Positions 60,407 through 64,000 of a stretch of 64,000 nt of DNA are shown one piece after another. Source of the DNA: Acarospora socialis (Eukaryota; Ascomycota; Lecanoromycetes; Acarosporales; Acarosporaceae). Positions within the stretch are counted from its first letter, which is position 1, and the number at the start of each line of letters is the position of its first letter. The stretch lies in the NCBI GenBank assembly GCA_025617375.2, contig JAMYGW020000011.1, forward strand, positions 682,001 through 746,000. Reading direction: 5' to 3'. The notes under the pieces are model-generated. The model was not told the DNA's origin. It ran no database searches and worked only from the letters and a program-made list of their open reading frames with translations. Position numbers and translations under genes: made by a program.

Positions 60407-61457
60407 TTATCGGCGACTGGTGGATCCAAACCCAGTATTTTCGTGCCTCGTTGACGAGAAAGATGATCCGGAAGATCCAGAACCACCCCGGGCACCCCAC
60501 CTTGAACTTCCTTCTCCTGCATTATCCCCGAAGACTCCTCTGCCCTGGTCTGCTCCTCCAAAGAATCCTCTCCCTTGCGGATTGCCCCAGCCTTGGTTTC
60601 GCGTTTGCTGGTTTCGGCCTCTGTTGCCAGCAAGATAACCGGCGGCAGCACCGCCCAACGCACCTGTCCAAAATCCAGGCCTGTACCCTTGCTGACCGGG
60701 AGCAGCTCCAGCTGTCGGTGCCTTCGGTCCGCGAGGTGGTTGGTAATCGTATGGTGGCGGCGGATCGTTTCCATCCGGACCCCCTCCGCCACCCCCGCCC
60801 CAGCCCCATGGATTATTGCCGCCACCCCTTCTCACGCCTCCGCGTCTATCTCTGACAAAGATGGAGTATATCATCCAGCCCACCACCCCAAAGAAGATCA
60901 TCCAGAATATGATTGCTGAGAAATTTGCTTTGCCTCCTCCCCGCATGTCGCCCCAGGAATTGTCACTGCCGCGGCCGTACTTCTTCTCCCCAACATCCGT
61001 CAGGGCGAGCCGATATTCCACACCGCAGCTGCCCTTGAGAACATATGGATCTGATGACGAGTCGTACCCTTCGCAAATGACATCCGTGCTCCCAAGCTTG
61101 AATTCGGAGGGTAGCGACGCCGTGCATGTCCACTGAATGTTTTCGTCTTCGTAGTCGGACCCTTGGTTCTTGCACCGCATGACATCGATCTCATACAGCC
61201 CTTTTGCGTTGCCACCGATGCATTTCAACTGATGAAGGAGAGGGTCAACATTTCTGTGTGTTGTCTCTAGGAGCTCTAGGGCCCACCTGTGGTACTGCTG
61301 CTACACGGCGGTGACTGGTCTTGAGATCTTTCCGCAGGGTAAGAGTTTTGACGTTCGACAACAGGACGCTGTCGGAGGGCTTCCGCGCTGCCTGAGTCTC
61401 GCCCACGTATGCGGAAAGCGTTAGGAGCGCAGGGTAGAGGAAATCAAAGGGACGCAT
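60407..61457 (-). CDS. SARAF/TMEM66-like ER membrane protein
   Basis: Fungal relative of SARAF, which in animals slows store-operated calcium entry. Two exons: 61287-61457 and 60407-61228; 330 residues. A signal peptide (FDFLYPALLTLSAYVGETQA) leads. The luminal domain follows with Cys-containing motifs LKCIGGNAKG, VMRCKNQGSDYEDENIQWTC, STDVICEGYD and LKGSCGVEYRL. Then comes one transmembrane helix (FSAIIFWMIFFGVVGWMIYSI) and a cytosolic part that is basic, then very Gly/Pro-rich (WGWGGGGGGGPDG, PPPPYDYQPP) with an Arg/Gly/Ser tail. The order signal, Cys domain, TM, GP-rich tail is that of the family. The role in fungi is not established to my knowledge. Divergent from PBN1 over 262 bp. Confidence 0.88.
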
Positions 61458-61719
61458 CTTGCGCCCTAGGTCCACCGTAACACCTTAAAGTGATGATAGT
61501 GAACTACCAGCCGGTTCAGGTAATTTCGAGAATTGTGGAGAATTTGGTAAAGGACAAGTGTTTCATTCAGCTTGAATGGATGCCTCGAGCTCAAGCACGG
61601 AATCAGATAAGATAAGAGAGTTGACGTGACGCTAGCCGCATTCGACTTGATATGACCTGGAGCTCCCGATGTCGTTCAACAATTGTTCTCTATGCAACAG
61701 ATCAGTTTTTCACGAAAAA
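61458..61719. promoter_or_regulatory. Divergent promoter region SARAF/PBN1
   Basis: 262 bp between the start codons; regulatory DNA must be shared. An ATG at 61669 is in frame with PBN1 and would add 17 residues. No clear motif besides a GATAAGATAAGA word at about 61,605, which contains overlapping GATA sites. Confidence 0.5.
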
Positions 61720-63507
61720 ATGAGGAGACGAATTACCTTCGTACATGGGGCCGAAGATGAGTTCGACCCTAGCCAGATTCAATCGAACAATGACACCTTG
61801 AGTGTAAATTCCGTAAAGGGAGCGCGGGAGGACCGAATTACCTTGGGCTCCCAGCAGCTTCCCCAGGAGGTAGAGGTTTCATCCTTGTGGATGCTTTACA
61901 CACAGCTGATCTAGACACCGTAGTTATGGAGGGTACTGAAGCAGTGTCATGAATTCCACATCCGATGGGCTTCATCAGTGTCTTATCTGTCGACTACTCC
62001 ATTCGTGTCCCGAGTTTCACCAGGACTGCATGTGTTTTTCACTCCGTACAAGACCCAGTCTGCGTATGTAAGGGTTATCCTCGTCCGTTCTAGAAAGGGA
62101 CCTCCTAATAAGATTTTGTAGTCATCTCCTATGCCCTATATTACGCAAAATATTCGGCGATCAGATAAAGTGCCAGAACGCTGAGGTACTCTCCTGAAGC
62201 GCTAATCCTGCACGGCACGCTGAGAATAGACGTTCAGAAGACATTCAGTCGCATCTCCCTCATATCGCAACGCTTTGCTTCCTCATCTGCTTGGCAGTAC
62301 CACTCCGCTCTCCCGTCATTATCAGAGCTTGTTACGTACATCCAACAGAAAATCTGTCCTCCAACCAGTCAGATATGTCGTAGCGAAGCACACTCCCTTG
62401 CATCGGCAAACTACCTCGATATTGACTATGATATTATCTCTCAAGTTGTCGTACTCAGTGCCTTCTGGCATGAGCCGCCAAATTCACCGACCTGGGACGA
62501 GCAGATACAGAACCACGAAGGAACCGACCAGGTCGAAGTAGGCGTCTTAGCAAACGAGACACCAACGGAACCCGAAGAGCTCTCACTAGGCGGGTTTCTG
62601 ACAGTCGTGGGTGAAGACGACAAACCAAGTACAGCCGCCCTTCCCCTTTCCCTCCTATAGCTGCTCACTGACCAATGCCCCTGCAGACCCCACACTCTTC
62701 TCATTCCCTTCGCGCCACCACCCACTCCGTTATCCATCGCAGGGCACCTACAGCACATCATTCACCACCCCAACGGGCCTGCACCCCACCCTCCGCCTCA
62801 CTTTCCCCACCACCGCCGCCACACCCCCAGCCGCCACCTGCGCCCTGCACGCCTACCTGATCCTCCCCTCCTACCTCTTCGCCGACAGATACCAGCTCTC
62901 AGACCCGCTCTTCCTCGCCTCCAAGAACCTCCACTCCATTCGTGCCCTCTCCGGCGAAACCGACCTCGAAGCCCCGGACTGGGCCATCGCGAAATGGGGC
63001 TCCAGCATGCTCGTCGAGCTCTCCCCTCCACCTCCCAAAACTGACCGGGCCTCGAAAGCGCAATGTCCGCAGACTTGGCATGCCGACATTCCCCTGCACC
63101 TGCGCTACCTGCCGCACGCAGCCGGCGGCTACACGGACGTCCCTGTGCCGTGGCCGGTTGTCTTCTGGGCCTGCACGGCCGAGGAAGGGACCAAGATGAA
63201 CGTCAATCCTTTCGATCGCATCAATCTCGGCTATGATGGCTTGTTTGGCTCGCGTACGATGTTTTATCATCTGCAGCCGACGGTAGCGGCGGGAAACGGG
63301 AGTGGGAGTGAGGGCTTGGTCGAGACGCTAAGGGTGCCGGTTCTGGATACGCGGAGGGCGGAATGGGTGGAGGTGGGTACGGTGGCGGTGGTGCTGGTTG
63401 GGTTCCTGTGGGTTTGTTGGAAACTGGTGGGGGTGTTGAGAGGGGCCGGGATGGGGACGGGGACCAGCACTGCGGGGCAGGAGAAGGCGCGGAAGAAGCG
63501 GGTTTAG
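61720..63507 (+). CDS. PBN1: GPI-mannosyltransferase I subunit Pbn1 (PIG-X)
   Basis: Partner of Gpi14 in adding the first mannose to the GPI anchor; sits in the ER membrane. Five exons: 61720-61869, 61924-62063, 62122-62185, 62238-62628, 62687-63507; 521 residues. It starts RRRITFVHGAEDEFDPSQIQ with SVKGAREDRITLGSQQLPQE, the conserved Pbn1 opening. Then come RVSPGLHVFFTPYKTQSA, LLCPILRKIFGDQIKC, the middle part YLDIDYDIISQVVVLSAFW and ELSLGGFLTVVGEDD. The PIG-X domain covers the last exon (FPSRHHPLRYPSQG, LRYLPHAAGGYTDVPVPWPVVFWAC). One C-terminal transmembrane helix (GTVAVVLVGFLWVCWKLVGVL) and a basic tail end it. The start at 61720 is chosen by likeness to relatives. Confidence 0.92.
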
Positions 63508-63939
63508 GCCGGCGGACGAGATGGGTAGTCGGCTTCGACCGCTTAGATGGGAAGGTAATGTCAACAGTTCCAACTGCCAGGGTCCGATATACTAGGTGAA
63601 TCGAACTATCGATGCCACTCTGCACACAGTACTGCAGCCCTTATCCGACAGGGCTCAACGATCAGAACGTTTTTATTAGAGAACATCGGAAGGACTCGAC
63701 GATATTACGACGCTCTATCCAGCCACAAAAGGCGCGACCTTGACTCCAGAGTGAGGATGTCAGTCGAAGAGGGGCTTTGCCCTTACTCACGCGTCAAAGA
63801 TATGAAAGACCTAGCCATGTTTATGAACAGTACAACAGCCGAACATAAGAGTCCCTCATAAGACCTACTACCTATGCATACCCTCACACCAGCACTCCAC
63901 TATTGCATAAGCAAATTAGCGTACCTTACGTGACGAGTC
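63508..63939. other. Intergenic after PBN1
   Basis: About 430 bp with no feature I can support. Confidence 0.5.
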
Positions 63940-64000
63940 CTACCCCGTCATAGGCCCCTCCCCATCACCACCACCACCAGCATTACCAGCAGCCACGACC
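63940..64000 (-). CDS. Possible C-terminal end of a gene entering from the right
   Basis: On the minus strand the last 61 bases read VVAAGNAGGGGDGEGPMTG followed by TAG. A Gly-rich protein tail would look like this and codon use is plausible, but 19 codons are far too few to be sure. Product unknown. Confidence 0.25.
   Translation of the reverse strand, partial: VVAAGNAGGGGDGEGPMTG

Overview
This 64 kb window is nuclear DNA of a filamentous ascomycete (Pezizomycotina). The proteins are fungal, introns are mostly 40-80 bp with GT(C)AG borders, branch-like CTAAC/CTGAC words lie close to the acceptors, and genes sit close together on both strands. I cannot fix the class. No rRNA, tRNA, CRISPR array or intact transposon was recognised. 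Exon borders were worked out by eye from splice signals, reading phase and family resemblance; the recognised intact genes come out in phase from start to stop.

Layout. 0-16.6 kb holds housekeeping genes: the end of an ArgJ-type arginine enzyme, SEC61, the Hsp40 SIS1 (with a four-unit heat-shock element upstream), urease accessory UreF head-to-head with the coenzyme Q kinase COQ8, the 14-exon exocyst subunit SEC8, and a Cbf1-like bHLH factor. 16.6-21 kb is different. AT-richer DNA flanks three damaged genes of secondary-metabolism type: a HotDog thioesterase with a frame break, a 5'-truncated LaeA/UMTA-like methyltransferase, and the C-terminal part of a UbiA-type membrane prenyltransferase/terpene cyclase. 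The last two meet head-to-head with both N-termini missing.

21-36.9 kb has the E2 enzyme CDC34, a UBA-like/UIM ubiquitin-binding protein, a decayed P450 pseudogene, the mRNA export scaffold SAC3 and a DUF2841 protein. 36.9-40.2 kb is a 3.3 kb gene-free stretch packed with AGGTA/TACCT words and microsatellites. 40.2-47 kb holds an 11-exon YCF1-like ABC transporter with a 7-nt exon, divergent from the amidase NTA1.

47-50.5 kb is the oddest part. A forkhead gene has a 5' leader built from a roughly 16-bp direct repeat, an N-terminal 8-residue repeat array, and a C-terminal coding end made of a row of GC-rich inverted repeats, two of them with perfect 24-25 bp arms. A three-copy tandem repeat follows its stop. 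52-63.5 kb returns to ordinary genes: aspartokinase HOM3, the histone H2B ubiquitin ligase BRE1, TFIIIB subunit BDP1, a T1-type ribonuclease without a visible signal peptide, a SARAF-like ER membrane protein and the GPI-mannosyltransferase subunit PBN1.

Several neighbours share short divergent promoters (UreF/COQ8, YCF1/NTA1, BRE1/BDP1, SARAF/PBN1). Ubiquitin functions recur (CDC34, UIM protein, BRE1, and NTA1 which feeds the N-degron pathway), but I see no operon-like logic. The best candidate for something undescribed is the inverted-repeat cluster inside the forkhead gene.
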